64,000 bases of DNA from Segatella albensis DSM 11370 = JCM 12258 (GTDB lineage Bacteria > Bacteroidota > Bacteroidia > Bacteroidales > Bacteroidaceae): assembly GCF_000426565.1 (NCBI RefSeq), contig NZ_AUFP01000008.1, positions 62,001 through 126,000 on the forward strand. Direction: 5' to 3'. The translations under genes were made by a program, and so were the position numbers. Shown here piece by piece: positions 35,117-44,005 of this stretch (its first letter is position 1; each line of letters opens with the position of its first letter). The notes beneath the pieces were generated by a model. That model did no database searches. It had not been told where the DNA came from and worked only from the letters and a program-made list of their open reading frames with translations.

Positions 35117-35142
35117 CTTTATTTCTTATTTTTATTTTCTTG

Positions 35143-35214
35143 TAGTCCCTAGCAGAGTCGAACTGCTCTTTAGAGAATGAAAATCTCTCGTCCTAACCGA
35201 TAGACGAAGGGACC
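35143..35214 (-). tRNA. tRNA-Glu (anticodon TTC)
   Basis: Reading the minus strand gives a 72-nt cloverleaf. The acceptor is GGTCCCT with AGGGACT (first pair G-T), the D-arm is GTCTATCGGTTAGGAC, and the anticodon stem is AGAGA/TCTCT around loop TTTTCAT with anticodon TTC. The T-arm is AGCAG-TTCGACT-CTGCT. The discriminator base is A, and CCA is not encoded. It lies directly upstream of rpsT. Confidence 0.93.
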
Positions 35215-35234
35215 TTGAGGTCTTTTTGCGGGTG

Positions 35235-35266
35235 CAAAGTTACGACATTTATTTTAATCCTGCAAA
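35235..35266 (-). promoter_or_regulatory. Promoter of tRNA-Glu/rpsT
   Basis: On the minus strand TTTG (35266-35263) and TAACTTTG (35242-35235) are separated by 20 nt, a full-consensus promoter about 20 nt upstream of the tRNA 5' end. Confidence 0.7.
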
Positions 35267-35305
35267 TTTTCTTCGAAAAATTTTCTATAATCTGCCATTT
35301 TTTTG

Positions 35306-35313
35306 TATCTTTG
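35306..35313 (+). promoter_or_regulatory. -7 box of recO, near-leaderless
   Basis: TATCTTTG ends only 5 nt before the ATG at 35319. A transcript from it would begin at or next to the start codon. The box lies inside the longer open frame that begins with TTG at 35226, which argues against that longer start. Confidence 0.55.
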
Positions 35314-35318
35314 CGGAT

Positions 35319-36044
35319 ATGTTGACAAAATCTAGGGCCATAGTCTTGCATTCTTTGAAGTTTGGTGATAATCAAATGATTGTTGATTTATTCACAGAAA
35401 AGATGGGTAGACTGTCTTTCATTTGTCGTATTCCTTCTTCTTCCAAAGCTAAAATTAAAAAACAGTTCTTTCAACCTCTTTCTATCTTGGATATAGAGTT
35501 TGATTATAGGGCTCAGCAAAATCTTCAGCGGTTCAAAGATGTTAGGATTGCTATTCCTTTCTTAGGAATACCGTTTGATCCTTTTAAGTTGTCACTATCT
35601 TTGTTTATTGCAGAGTTCTTGCTTTATAGTACTCGGAATGAACAGAATAATCCGTCTTTATTCTTATTTATATTAAATAGTATATTATGGTTAGATGAGA
35701 CAAAGGAAACGTTCTCTAACTTTCATCTGATTTTCATGGCTCATCTTTCTAAGTTCTTGGGCTTTTATCCTAATCTTGAAGATTACCAGAAGGGATATGT
35801 CTTTGATCTGCGTGAAGGACAGTTTGTTCCTTATGTTCCTTTGCATGTAGATTATCTTAATACAGAGGATTCTAAGATGTTAATGCTTCTGATGAGGATG
35901 TCTTACGAAACAATGTGCCTCTGCAAAATGTCTCGAATAGAGCGAAACAAATGTGCAGAGGCAATCTTGTTCTTTTATCGTTTACATGTTCCTAGTTTCC
36001 CGGAACTTAAGTCTTTCTCGGTATTGAAGGAGCTTTTTGTTTAA
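35319..36044 (+). CDS. recO: DNA repair protein RecO
   Basis: This 241-residue recombination mediator works with RecF and RecR to load RecA on gapped DNA. The OB-fold N-terminus (MLTKSRAIVLHSLKFGDNQMIVDLFTEK-type start, FICRIPSSSKAKIKKQFFQPL) matches the family, and the C-terminal helical domain follows. The usual zinc-binding cysteines are not evident, as in many Bacteroidetes RecO proteins. The start is set at ATG 35319 because homology begins there. It ends tail-to-tail with the YqeY-like gene, the two stop codons overlapping. Confidence 0.88.
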   Translation: MLTKSRAIVLHSLKFGDNQMIVDLFTEKMGRLSFICRIPSSSKAKIKKQFFQPLSILDIEFDYRAQQNLQRFKDVRIAIPFLGIPFDPFKLSLSLFIAEFLLYSTRNEQNNPSLFLFILNSILWLDETKETFSNFHLIFMAHLSKFLGFYPNLEDYQKGYVFDLREGQFVPYVPLHVDYLNTEDSKMLMLLMRMSYETMCLCKMSRIERNKCAEAILFFYRLHVPSFPELKSFSVLKELFV

Positions 36045-36490
36045 GATAATAACTTCTTGACGATGCCAGAGATTATTTTACCATCAGCCTGGCCAGCCAT
36101 TTTCTTAGAAGCTATTCCCATCACTTTACCCATCTCTTTCATACTAGAAGCTTTTGTTTCAGTGATAATCTCTTTCACGATGGCTTCAATTTCTGATTCG
36201 GTAAGTTGTTTCGGAAGATACTCTTCCAGTACTTTGACCTGTGCCAATTCTTCGTCGGCAAGATCCTGACGATTGTTGTTGGTATACGTCTCAGCAGTTT
36301 CCTTACCTTGTTTGGCCAACTTTTGGATAATCTTGAGTGCAGCGTCGTCACTTAGTTCTCCATCAGAGCCGGGGGCTGTTTTGGCCTCAAGGAATACCTT
36401 CTTTATATTACGCAATGTTTCGAGACGAACTTTATCTCTGGCTTTCATTGCAGCCTTAATGTCTTCGTTGATTTTATCAAAAAGTGCCAT
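36041..36490 (-). CDS. YqeY-like GatB/YqeY domain protein
   Basis: This 149-residue helical protein is related to the C-terminal tail domain of the GatB amidotransferase subunit (MALFDKINEDIKAAMKARDKVRLETLRNI-type start, YLPKQLTESEIEAIVKEII, and an AGQADGKIIS segment). The stand-alone family is thought to interact with tRNA, but no reaction is established. It follows ftsZ by 18 nt on the same strand and may be the last gene of the dcw operon. Confidence 0.87.
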   Translation of the reverse strand: MALFDKINEDIKAAMKARDKVRLETLRNIKKVFLEAKTAPGSDGELSDDAALKIIQKLAKQGKETAETYTNNNRQDLADEELAQVKVLEEYLPKQLTESEIEAIVKEIITETKASSMKEMGKVMGIASKKMAGQADGKIISGIVKKLLS

Positions 36491-36508
36491 TATTATTTAT
36501 TTTATAAT

Positions 36509-37825
36509 TTAGGCAAAACTGATGATACCTTGTACAGGTTCCTGTTTGTCTTTTTTATCGTTTTCTGGGATGTCACCTTGTGCCAGATTTCTAATATCAT
36601 CAAGCATCTGACGTGTTCTCTTGTAGGTAGGTGTGCTCTCAACAGCAAGTATCACATCCTCATTATCCAAGTCTTCTGGTCTAAACAAGAAAATATGTGG
36701 ACGTCTCTTATATTGTGTATTGCTATTGTCCTTACCATAGTAACGGTTGCGTCGATCTTGTCTTTCTGCAGCCTTCTCTTCCTCTTCTGCAATTCTATTA
36801 GCTTCTTCCTGTGTATGTTTCTTGCCAAGATGGTTGTTCATACCATCTACGTTTTCTATACCGAAACCTGTTGCCAAGATGGTTACTTTAACTTTCTTGT
36901 CAAGTTCAGGATCTATGGCGATACCCCATTTGATTTCGAAATCACTTCCGAATTTAGACATGAAGTCGTTTACGTCGTTCATTTCATCCATCATCAAGCC
37001 ATTGTCGCCACCATTCTCGCTAGAAAAAGCAATACTAAGAAGTATCTTCCTAGAGTTGTAGATGTCGTTGTCGTTGAGTAGAGGAGAGTTCAATGCATCT
37101 TCTATAGCTTGTTTTACTCTGCCTTCGCCTTCACCGTATCCGGTACTCATAATAGCTACGCCACCATCCTTTAAGACTGTTTTAACATCGTTAAAGTCAA
37201 GGTTGATGAGTCCGTGTGTCGTAATGATTTCCGCGATACTCTTTGCTGCAATACTTAGTGTGTCGTCAGCCTTTGCAAAAGCGTTAAGTACAGATAATTC
37301 TGGATAGATCTCACGTAGTCTCTCATTGTTGATAACCAAGAGGGCGTCCACATGCTTGGCCATCTCCTCAACACCGTCTAGAGCTTGGTCAATTTTACGA
37401 TCTCCTTCGAAACGGAAAGGAATCGTTACAATACCAACAGTTAGTATGCCTAGTTCCTTGCTGACTCTTGCGATGACAGGAGCAGCTCCTGTTCCGGTAC
37501 CGCCACCCATACCAGCAGTGATAAAGGCCATTTTAGTTCCGTCGTTGAGCATTCCTTTGATGTCATCAAGGGTTTCCTCAGCTGCCTGTCGTGCTCTTGC
37601 AGGTTTATTTCCAGCACCTAATCCTTCTTTACCTAATTGAAGGTGAACAGGAACAGGAGAATCGTTTAATGCCTGATTGTCGGTATTACAGAGCACGAAA
37701 CTGACGTCATGGATTCCTTCACGATACATGTGGTTGACAGCGTTTCCACCACCACCACCAACACCAATAACTTTGATGATGCTGTTTTCCTTTTCAGGTT
37801 CTCCGAAGTCTAATATATCTGACAT
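36509..37825 (-). CDS. ftsZ: Cell division protein FtsZ
   Basis: This 438-residue tubulin homologue forms the Z-ring. The GTP-binding signature GGGTGTG is at residues 107-113, preceded by GVGGGGGNAVNHM and NTDNQAL; the NLDFNDV synergy region is present. After the core (to about 320) comes a basic linker (AAERQDRRNRYYGKD) and a C-terminal tail ending GIISFA, which is shorter and different from the proteobacterial FtsA/ZipA-binding peptide. It follows ftsA by 41 nt. Confidence 0.97.
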   Translation of the reverse strand: MSDILDFGEPEKENSIIKVIGVGGGGGNAVNHMYREGIHDVSFVLCNTDNQALNDSPVPVHLQLGKEGLGAGNKPARARQAAEETLDDIKGMLNDGTKMAFITAGMGGGTGTGAAPVIARVSKELGILTVGIVTIPFRFEGDRKIDQALDGVEEMAKHVDALLVINNERLREIYPELSVLNAFAKADDTLSIAAKSIAEIITTHGLINLDFNDVKTVLKDGGVAIMSTGYGEGEGRVKQAIEDALNSPLLNDNDIYNSRKILLSIAFSSENGGDNGLMMDEMNDVNDFMSKFGSDFEIKWGIAIDPELDKKVKVTILATGFGIENVDGMNNHLGKKHTQEEANRIAEEEEKAAERQDRRNRYYGKDNSNTQYKRRPHIFLFRPEDLDNEDVILAVESTPTYKRTRQMLDDIRNLAQGDIPENDKKDKQEPVQGIISFA

Positions 37826-37866
37826 AGTTGTAATTTTTATATATTAATAATGTGAGGTGGAGAATT

Positions 37867-39312
37867 TTATTCTTCTGAAATCATGTCTTTACCAAGTTTC
37901 TTGATATGTCTCCAACATTTATTCAAGATACTATTTTCTTTTCTTCTGGCAGCTTCTTCCATTTCGAGTTTCTCAGCTTCAACTCTTGCAATTTCCTCCT
38001 CTTCTTCCTTCTTCTTTCTTGCCTCTTCTTCCGCTTTTTGTTTTTCTGCGGCAGTCATGACAACTCCAGTACCCGTTGTCTCTTTGAGGTCTCTTGGCTT
38101 TTGGTGAATATCTGCAGTCGTTGTAGGCTTTTGTTCACTCTGTGTAAACAAGTCATCGTGTAACTCACCTCCAGCACAGTTCATATCACCTTTTGCAAGA
38201 AGTCCGAGGATGGTATTCAGTTTACCATCATGCTCTGTAATTTTAGGATCTTTAGAATTGATAGCCTGTGTTACAAACTTTGCGATGCGAATTTTCTCTA
38301 TGTGAGTGTGGCTGCGGAATGCCTTTTCAATATTTGGCATATTACTTCCACCACCCGTAAGAATAATACCGCCTAAGAGTTTGTCTGCATATTCATTTGG
38401 AACTTGGAACCATGCATTTTCGATGATTTCCTCGACTCTACCTTCTACAATCTCAATAAACTTTCTGCTCTCGATTTGTCGGTCTGCATCAATAGAATAG
38501 GAGAGTGTGTTGTCGATTTCATTATTCTCGGTAAATGCACTCGCATATTTTATTTTCATCTTTTCAGCATCGCTATCTTCCATTTGCAAAGAAGCAATAT
38601 CTTTTGTTATGTTACTTCCTCCTAATGGAATTACTGCAAGATGACGAAGAATGTTCTTATAATATACAGATACTGTGGTCGTGTCCGCACCAAGGTCTAT
38701 AAGTACACATCCAGATCTTTTTTCTGCATCAGTAAGTGTACTGTCAGCTAGTGCCAAAGGAGCAAGATACATTTCTGCTATTGCGATACCTGCATTGTCG
38801 AAACATGTATTTAGGTTTCTATAGAAATTCTTGCGCCATAAGATGTTGAGGAAGTTACCTTCTAAGTGGGTGCATTGGATACCGACAGGATCTAACTGAA
38901 ATTGGTTATCAAGTTTGTATTCCTGGGTTGCTGCATCTAATATCTCCAAGTCGGGATATGACATGTTTCTATTAGCATCCATCAGTTCGTTTACCATCTC
39001 TTGAGTGACTTGTGTAGCAGAAGGTAAATCCTTGACGATTACGTTTTTGACACTGCGAATAGATTGACCTCCAACACCGACATAAACGTGTGTGATATCC
39101 TGCTTCAAGTTGTTTTTCAACTTTTGCATGATACTTGTTAAGCACTGTCCCGTTTTCTCAATGTTGTAGACAACACCCTTGCGAATACAAGACGTAGAGT
39201 CCTCTTCGACGATGGATAATACCGAGATACTACCATCAAGATTCTTCTGACCTGCGATTCCGGTCATTTTAGATGAACCAAGCTCTATGGCTACAATAAA
39301 TTCTTTTGGCAT
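37867..39312 (-). CDS. ftsA: Cell division protein FtsA
   Basis: This 481-residue actin-like protein tethers FtsZ to the membrane. Motifs seen are VAIELGSSKMTGI (phosphate 1), VLIDLGADTTTVSVY (phosphate 2) and GIILTGGGSNMPNI (adenosine). Compared with the roughly 420-residue E. coli protein, it has a C-terminal extension with a Glu/Lys/Ala-rich helix (about 420-455, KKKEEEEEIARVEAEKLEM) before the amphipathic membrane-targeting helix (ILNKCWRHIKKLGKDM). It sits between ftsQ and ftsZ. Confidence 0.95.
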   Translation of the reverse strand: MPKEFIVAIELGSSKMTGIAGQKNLDGSISVLSIVEEDSTSCIRKGVVYNIEKTGQCLTSIMQKLKNNLKQDITHVYVGVGGQSIRSVKNVIVKDLPSATQVTQEMVNELMDANRNMSYPDLEILDAATQEYKLDNQFQLDPVGIQCTHLEGNFLNILWRKNFYRNLNTCFDNAGIAIAEMYLAPLALADSTLTDAEKRSGCVLIDLGADTTTVSVYYKNILRHLAVIPLGGSNITKDIASLQMEDSDAEKMKIKYASAFTENNEIDNTLSYSIDADRQIESRKFIEIVEGRVEEIIENAWFQVPNEYADKLLGGIILTGGGSNMPNIEKAFRSHTHIEKIRIAKFVTQAINSKDPKITEHDGKLNTILGLLAKGDMNCAGGELHDDLFTQSEQKPTTTADIHQKPRDLKETTGTGVVMTAAEKQKAEEEARKKKEEEEEIARVEAEKLEMEEAARRKENSILNKCWRHIKKLGKDMISEE

Positions 39313-39328
39313 ACGTCTATTTTGATTA

Positions 39329-40135
39329 TCAATTCTGTATATTTTCTGTGTTATGTTTCTTACAAATTATTTGATTGTCAAATTCTAAGTTTATATAACT
39401 ATATTTGTTCCATCCAGCCTGTGATAATCCATATTTATAGAATTTCTTAAGGCGATCTAATTTGTGAGTTACAAAATCTTCAATTTCTTTCTTTCGTTCT
39501 TTTTTAAGATTGCTCTCTGGGAGTGCACCAAGATAGATGATGTGATTACCGACTCTTGGAATCAACTCTACTCCCTTATCCGGGAGAATATTGATTTGTT
39601 CGATTTGGTTTTTCCAGAAATCATCATACATGATGGTTTTGCTTAATGTGGAAATATAGCGTTGGGCATACCATTTCGTGATATATCCTGTCGCAATAAT
39701 CATATCGCTTGTATATTTCGTATTTGGCATGATAGCATCATGATCGTCTATATAATAATCTTCACCTATATAGTTCTTGATACGCACAATGGGCATTCGT
39801 TGAGTTAAATTTATACAAACGTGTCCATCTTCAGTCTTATAGCATTCTGCGGTTTTAACGAATGGGCTTTCCTTTAACATGTCTTCAATGTTTCTTGCTG
39901 TGACATATTTCATAGGTTTTCCCAAAGGATAAAGATTTTTTTGTTCTAGTCGCTTTTTGATTTCTTTGGTATCCAGAAAACCATTTGTCATCTCGTCTTG
40001 AATGTTGATGCTGACTTTTGTGCATTTCCTGGCTGTTTCATCAGGTTTATTAAACGAGGTGAAAGCTAATACCAGGTATGCTGCAAGGATAACATCCAAG
40101 GTAATGATTATTGTTTTCTTCCAGTTGATACGCAT
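39329..40135 (-). CDS. ftsQ: Cell division protein FtsQ/DivIB
   Basis: This 268-residue bitopic membrane protein has a short cytoplasmic N-terminus, one transmembrane helix (about 8-28), then a periplasmic POTRA-like domain (KVSINIQDEMTNGFLDTKEIKKRL) and a beta domain (ECYKTEDGHVCINLTQRMPIVRI). It links FtsL/FtsB to the rest of the divisome. Sequence conservation in this family is low, so the call rests on domain pattern and its place between murC and ftsA. Its ATG directly abuts the murC stop. Confidence 0.85.
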   Translation of the reverse strand: MRINWKKTIIITLDVILAAYLVLAFTSFNKPDETARKCTKVSINIQDEMTNGFLDTKEIKKRLEQKNLYPLGKPMKYVTARNIEDMLKESPFVKTAECYKTEDGHVCINLTQRMPIVRIKNYIGEDYYIDDHDAIMPNTKYTSDMIIATGYITKWYAQRYISTLSKTIMYDDFWKNQIEQINILPDKGVELIPRVGNHIIYLGALPESNLKKERKKEIEDFVTHKLDRLKKFYKYGLSQAGWNKYSYINLEFDNQIICKKHNTENIQN

Positions 40136-41518
40136 TTATTTTTCTTTGCTTTCTAGAATTTTTGCAATTTGTGGAACATAGTTGTCGAGGTTACCGGCTC
40201 CTAATACAACGAGAACATCGAAGTCGCGACTCTTGACAATATCGAGAACATCATCTTTTTTGATAATACTTTTTTCTACACCCTCTTTGAGTTCATCATA
40301 AATGATTTGTGATGTAACTCCGGGAATAGGTTCTTCTCGTGCTGGATAAATCTCTGTGAGGATTACCTCATCGAAGTTGCTCAATGCATCAGCAAAGTCT
40401 TTATAGAAGTCTCTTGTTCTTGTATATAGATGTGGCTGGAAGATTGCAGTAATCTTTCGTCCTTTATATAATTCCTTGAGACTTTTTGCACTCTGTAGAA
40501 TTTCTTTTGGATGATGTCCATAGTCTGATAAGAAGACGTGTTTGTCGTTCTTTATTTTGAAGTCAAATCGTCTGTCTACACCAGAGTAGGTTTTCATTCC
40601 ATATTTCAATTCTTCTGCGGTACAGCCGTTCAACTGTGCCATAGCCATTGCAGCAATACTATTCTCTATATTTATAGGGATAGGTTGCCCCAATTCTATG
40701 CCTGTAACGTTTTCTATAGGTGAAATGAAGTCGAATGTAATTTCTCCATTTTCTATTTTGATATTTTCAGCATGGAAGTCTCCTTCGTTTCTACTATATT
40801 CATATACCTTCACACCATCTTGAACATGAGGTTTCATCTCCAGATTTTTGTGAATAATCAAAGCTCCGTTTGGCTGGATTAGTTCTGTGTAATGACGGAA
40901 ACTCTCCAAGTATGCTTCTTTTGTGCCATAGATATCCAGATGATCCGGATCTGTAGCGGTGATCACACTCATCCAAGGGCGTAGCCAATGGAAGGAGCGG
41001 TCGAATTCATCAGCCTCGATAACAACGTAGTCGCTCTTGTCTGACAAAATATAGTTTGTTCCATAATTCTTGGAAATACCTCCCAAGAAAGCATTACAGT
41101 CTTTCTGACTTTGGTGCATGATATGTGCACACATAGTAGAAGTTGTTGTCTTGCCATGAGTTCCTGCGAAGCATAATCCCTTATGAGTTCTTGTTAGGAT
41201 ACCCAGCACTTGGGCTCTTTTCTGAACTTCGAATCCATTCTCCTGAAAATACTTCAGTTCGATATGTGTTGCTGGTATTGCAGGAGTGTAAACTACTAAT
41301 GTAGATTTCTGTTTTTTGCATACATGAGGAATTTCTTCAAGGTTCTCCTCATAATGAATCAACATACCCTCTTTTTCCAACTGGCGTGTTAGATCAGTTG
41401 GAGTCTTGTCATATCCAGCTACAACCATTCCTTTATGAATGAAGTAACGGGCTATAGCACTCATTCCGATGCCACCTGCACCGATAAAATATACAGATTT
41501 TATATCTTTAAGTTCCAT
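40136..41518 (-). CDS. murC: UDP-N-acetylmuramate--L-alanine ligase
   Basis: This 460-residue Mur ligase adds L-alanine to UDP-MurNAc, the first step of the stem peptide. It has the N-terminal UDP-binding motif VYFIGAGGIGMSAIAR, the ATP loop GTHGKTTTSTM, the metal-site EADEFDRSF and the C-terminal DYGHHPKEI characteristic of MurC. The frame could begin 3 nt earlier at TTG (41521), but the ATG at 41518 is preferred. It lies 11 nt downstream of murG. Confidence 0.96.
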   Translation of the reverse strand: MELKDIKSVYFIGAGGIGMSAIARYFIHKGMVVAGYDKTPTDLTRQLEKEGMLIHYEENLEEIPHVCKKQKSTLVVYTPAIPATHIELKYFQENGFEVQKRAQVLGILTRTHKGLCFAGTHGKTTTSTMCAHIMHQSQKDCNAFLGGISKNYGTNYILSDKSDYVVIEADEFDRSFHWLRPWMSVITATDPDHLDIYGTKEAYLESFRHYTELIQPNGALIIHKNLEMKPHVQDGVKVYEYSRNEGDFHAENIKIENGEITFDFISPIENVTGIELGQPIPINIENSIAAMAMAQLNGCTAEELKYGMKTYSGVDRRFDFKIKNDKHVFLSDYGHHPKEILQSAKSLKELYKGRKITAIFQPHLYTRTRDFYKDFADALSNFDEVILTEIYPAREEPIPGVTSQIIYDELKEGVEKSIIKKDDVLDIVKSRDFDVLVVLGAGNLDNYVPQIAKILESKEK

Positions 41519-41529
41519 CAATTATATCT

Positions 41530-42642
41530 TTATTTTCCTAATGCCAATTTGATGACTTCGTCGGCAATAGTGTCGGCAGAGTTCTTATATCCAAGTTTTT
41601 TGATATTCTCACCCAGTGAAACAAGAAGTTTCTCGTCGTTTATAACCTCTAAGGCTCTGTTTAGAAGTGCCTCTGGAGCATCTGAGTCTTTTACGTATAT
41701 GGCAGCATCTTTGTTAACCAATGCCATTGCATTCTTAGTCTGATGGTCTTCTGCAACGTTAGGACTTGGTACCAAGATCACAGGTTTGCCAATGATTTGG
41801 AATTCACTAATACTACTTGCACCGGCACGACTGATGACAAGGTCAGCAGCCTTATATGCAGCTCCCATATCGCCGATAAAGTCTGTTACGATCAGATTCG
41901 GAAGGTTACCGAAGGAATCTACAGCCTTTTTCATCTCTTCAAAGTAGTATTTTCCTGTCTGCCAAATAAATTGTATTTGACTGGACTTTATGATATTCAA
42001 GTGCTGTATCATGCTTTCGTTAATGGTTCTTGCACCTAGACTACCGCCTACTATCAATATAGTTTTTTTGCTAGGATCTAATCCGAAAGACTTCTTGGCT
42101 TCTTCTGCACTTATTTCAGTTTCTATGACGTTTTGTCTTACAGGATTACCTGTCATGATGATCTTTTCTGCAGGGAAGAACCTTTCCATGCCATCATAAG
42201 CAACACAGATTTTCTGAGCTTTCTTGGCGAGCAGTTTATTGGTAACGCCAGCATAAGAATTCTGTTCCTGAATTAGACATGGGATATTCTTGCTTGCACA
42301 GACGTTTAATGTTGGACCACTAGCATATCCTCCTACGCCAACAGCTGCCATAGGTTTAAAGTCTTTGATGATTTTCTTTGCCATCATTTGACTTTTCCAT
42401 ATTTTGAAGAGAACGGCAAAGTTCTTTAAAGGATGCTTTCTGTCGAAACCACATATTGGTAAGCCTTTGATCTCATATCCAGCTGCAGGAACCCTTTGCA
42501 TTTCCATTCTACCCAGGGCTCCTACGAATAAGATCTTTGTGTTAGGGCGTTTTGCCTTTATAGCATTGGCTATTGATACAGCAGGGAAAATATGTCCTCC
42601 TGTACCTCCTCCGCTAATAATAATTCTTAATTCACTTTCCAT
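41530..42642 (-). CDS. murG: UDP-GlcNAc:lipid I GlcNAc transferase
   Basis: This 370-residue GT28 glycosyltransferase makes lipid II by adding GlcNAc to lipid I on the inner face of the membrane. The first glycine loop, ISGGGTGGHIFPA, and the second, GVGGYASGP, are present, along with IVGGSLGARTIN and the C-domain RAGASSISE for UDP-GlcNAc binding. There is an 80-nt gap to ftsW upstream, wide for this cluster, with a TACTTTTG box that could be an internal promoter. Confidence 0.96.
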   Translation of the reverse strand: MESELRIIISGGGTGGHIFPAVSIANAIKAKRPNTKILFVGALGRMEMQRVPAAGYEIKGLPICGFDRKHPLKNFAVLFKIWKSQMMAKKIIKDFKPMAAVGVGGYASGPTLNVCASKNIPCLIQEQNSYAGVTNKLLAKKAQKICVAYDGMERFFPAEKIIMTGNPVRQNVIETEISAEEAKKSFGLDPSKKTILIVGGSLGARTINESMIQHLNIIKSSQIQFIWQTGKYYFEEMKKAVDSFGNLPNLIVTDFIGDMGAAYKAADLVISRAGASSISEFQIIGKPVILVPSPNVAEDHQTKNAMALVNKDAAIYVKDSDAPEALLNRALEVINDEKLLVSLGENIKKLGYKNSADTIADEVIKLALGK

Positions 42643-42661
42643 ATGTTTCTTGTTTATTTCG

Positions 42662-42669
42662 CAAAAGTA
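42662..42669 (-). promoter_or_regulatory. Possible internal promoter before murG
   Basis: TACTTTTG on the minus strand matches TAnnTTTG, 19 nt upstream of the murG ATG, in the largest gap of the dcw cluster. No well-spaced -33 TTG is seen. Confidence 0.4.
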
Positions 42670-42722
42670 ATTAATTTTTTCTTGTTTTGGTAATTTTATG
42701 GCAATTAATTATTACTCTTTAA

Positions 42723-43991
42723 TCAACTTATTAATTCATTCTGTTCTTTTTTCTCTGGAGATATTTGCTTTTTCTTTGCAGAACGACTAATGCTGAGTAT
42801 GACACCAATATACACACAGTTGATGATAGTTGATGTACCTCCCTTACTGATAAGTGGTAATGGCTGACCTGTTACAGGTGCTAATCCGACGGCAACAAGC
42901 ATGTTGAAAAGTGCTTGGATGACAAGGAGTAATGCCAGTCCCATAGCAAGGAGTGCAGGGAAATTGTTCTCACATTGGTTGGCAATTTTTCCGGTTCTGA
43001 ATAATAAGATGATATATAAGAGTGCTACAAAGACGGCACCTTCAATACCTAGTTCTTCAATGATTATGGCATAGATAAAGTCTGAGAAAGCCTGTGAAAG
43101 AAAATCTCGTTCTACAGAGTTACCTGGTCCTTTACCTACAACATTAGAACTTGCTATCGCTATATTGGCGTGTGCCTTCTGTCCATCTTTGTCCAAGTCT
43201 ACCTGTTCTGGCGTGATATCTTTGTCATCAAGGAATCCATCTATACGTGACTTCCAAGTGTCGGCTCTGTGGAAGATTTTAGCTATAGTACTAGGGCTAT
43301 CTTTTTTCCCATTTATCTGCTCAGTCATTTGCTGATTTGGATTCTGTTTTTCTTTATCTTCTCCAATGATCATGATCAGACCAAGGACCGTCACGATAAT
43401 CAACATAGTAACACCTACCAGTTTTCCTACTTGTGACAACGGAATTCTACCGAGAATCATCATCAACAAGATAGTTACGCATAATAGCATTGCAGTTGAT
43501 AGGTTCTCAAGCATGATAAGTGGGACAATGAAGGCACATACTATGAGAATATACTTTATTGCTCTTTTGTCTGCGCCATGTTCAGTTTGTAGCGCACTTA
43601 GTATTTGCGCTACAGCTAAGATCATTGTTCCCTTGGCTATCTCTGATGGCTGAAACTGTATACCGATGAAGCTGACCCATCGTTGGGCGCCATTCGTAGA
43701 TTGACCTGCAACCAAAACCCATATCAGCGTAAAAAATGATATGAAAAGAACAAAAGGCGTGATAATCTTGAAATATTTGCATTGAATATTCAAGGTGACG
43801 ACCATAAAGAAGAGACCAACAAAGAGAATGCCAACATGCTTTAAGACAGGACTCCAGTAGTTTCCTCCTTGATATGTTAGTGAACTCGAAGCAGAATATA
43901 CCTCGACGATACTAATCATACAAAGAAAGAAAAACACCATCCAGATGACTTTGTCTCCTTTGAATATGTTACTTAAAGTCTTGTTGTTCAT
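42723..43991 (-). CDS. ftsW: Septal peptidoglycan polymerase FtsW
   Basis: This 422-residue SEDS-family membrane glycosyltransferase polymerises lipid II at the septum with its partner PBP FtsI. It has about ten transmembrane segments, the GAQRWVSFIGIQFQPSEIAK motif in the first half and LPLISKGGTSTI near the end. A long polar loop (about 215-290, with NGKKDSPSTIAKIFHRADTWKSRIDGF-type sequence) carries the family's catalytic-side loop. The RodA paralogue is normally outside dcw, so FtsW is preferred. Confidence 0.94.
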   Translation of the reverse strand: MNNKTLSNIFKGDKVIWMVFFFLCMISIVEVYSASSSLTYQGGNYWSPVLKHVGILFVGLFFMVVTLNIQCKYFKIITPFVLFISFFTLIWVLVAGQSTNGAQRWVSFIGIQFQPSEIAKGTMILAVAQILSALQTEHGADKRAIKYILIVCAFIVPLIMLENLSTAMLLCVTILLMMILGRIPLSQVGKLVGVTMLIIVTVLGLIMIIGEDKEKQNPNQQMTEQINGKKDSPSTIAKIFHRADTWKSRIDGFLDDKDITPEQVDLDKDGQKAHANIAIASSNVVGKGPGNSVERDFLSQAFSDFIYAIIIEELGIEGAVFVALLYIILLFRTGKIANQCENNFPALLAMGLALLLVIQALFNMLVAVGLAPVTGQPLPLISKGGTSTIINCVYIGVILSISRSAKKKQISPEKKEQNELIS

Positions 43992-44005
43992 TTCTCTTTA
44001 TTGAA

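Noticed and set aside
41519-41521. Upstream TTG start for murC
   Set aside because: Directly followed by an ATG; the family start fits the ATG.
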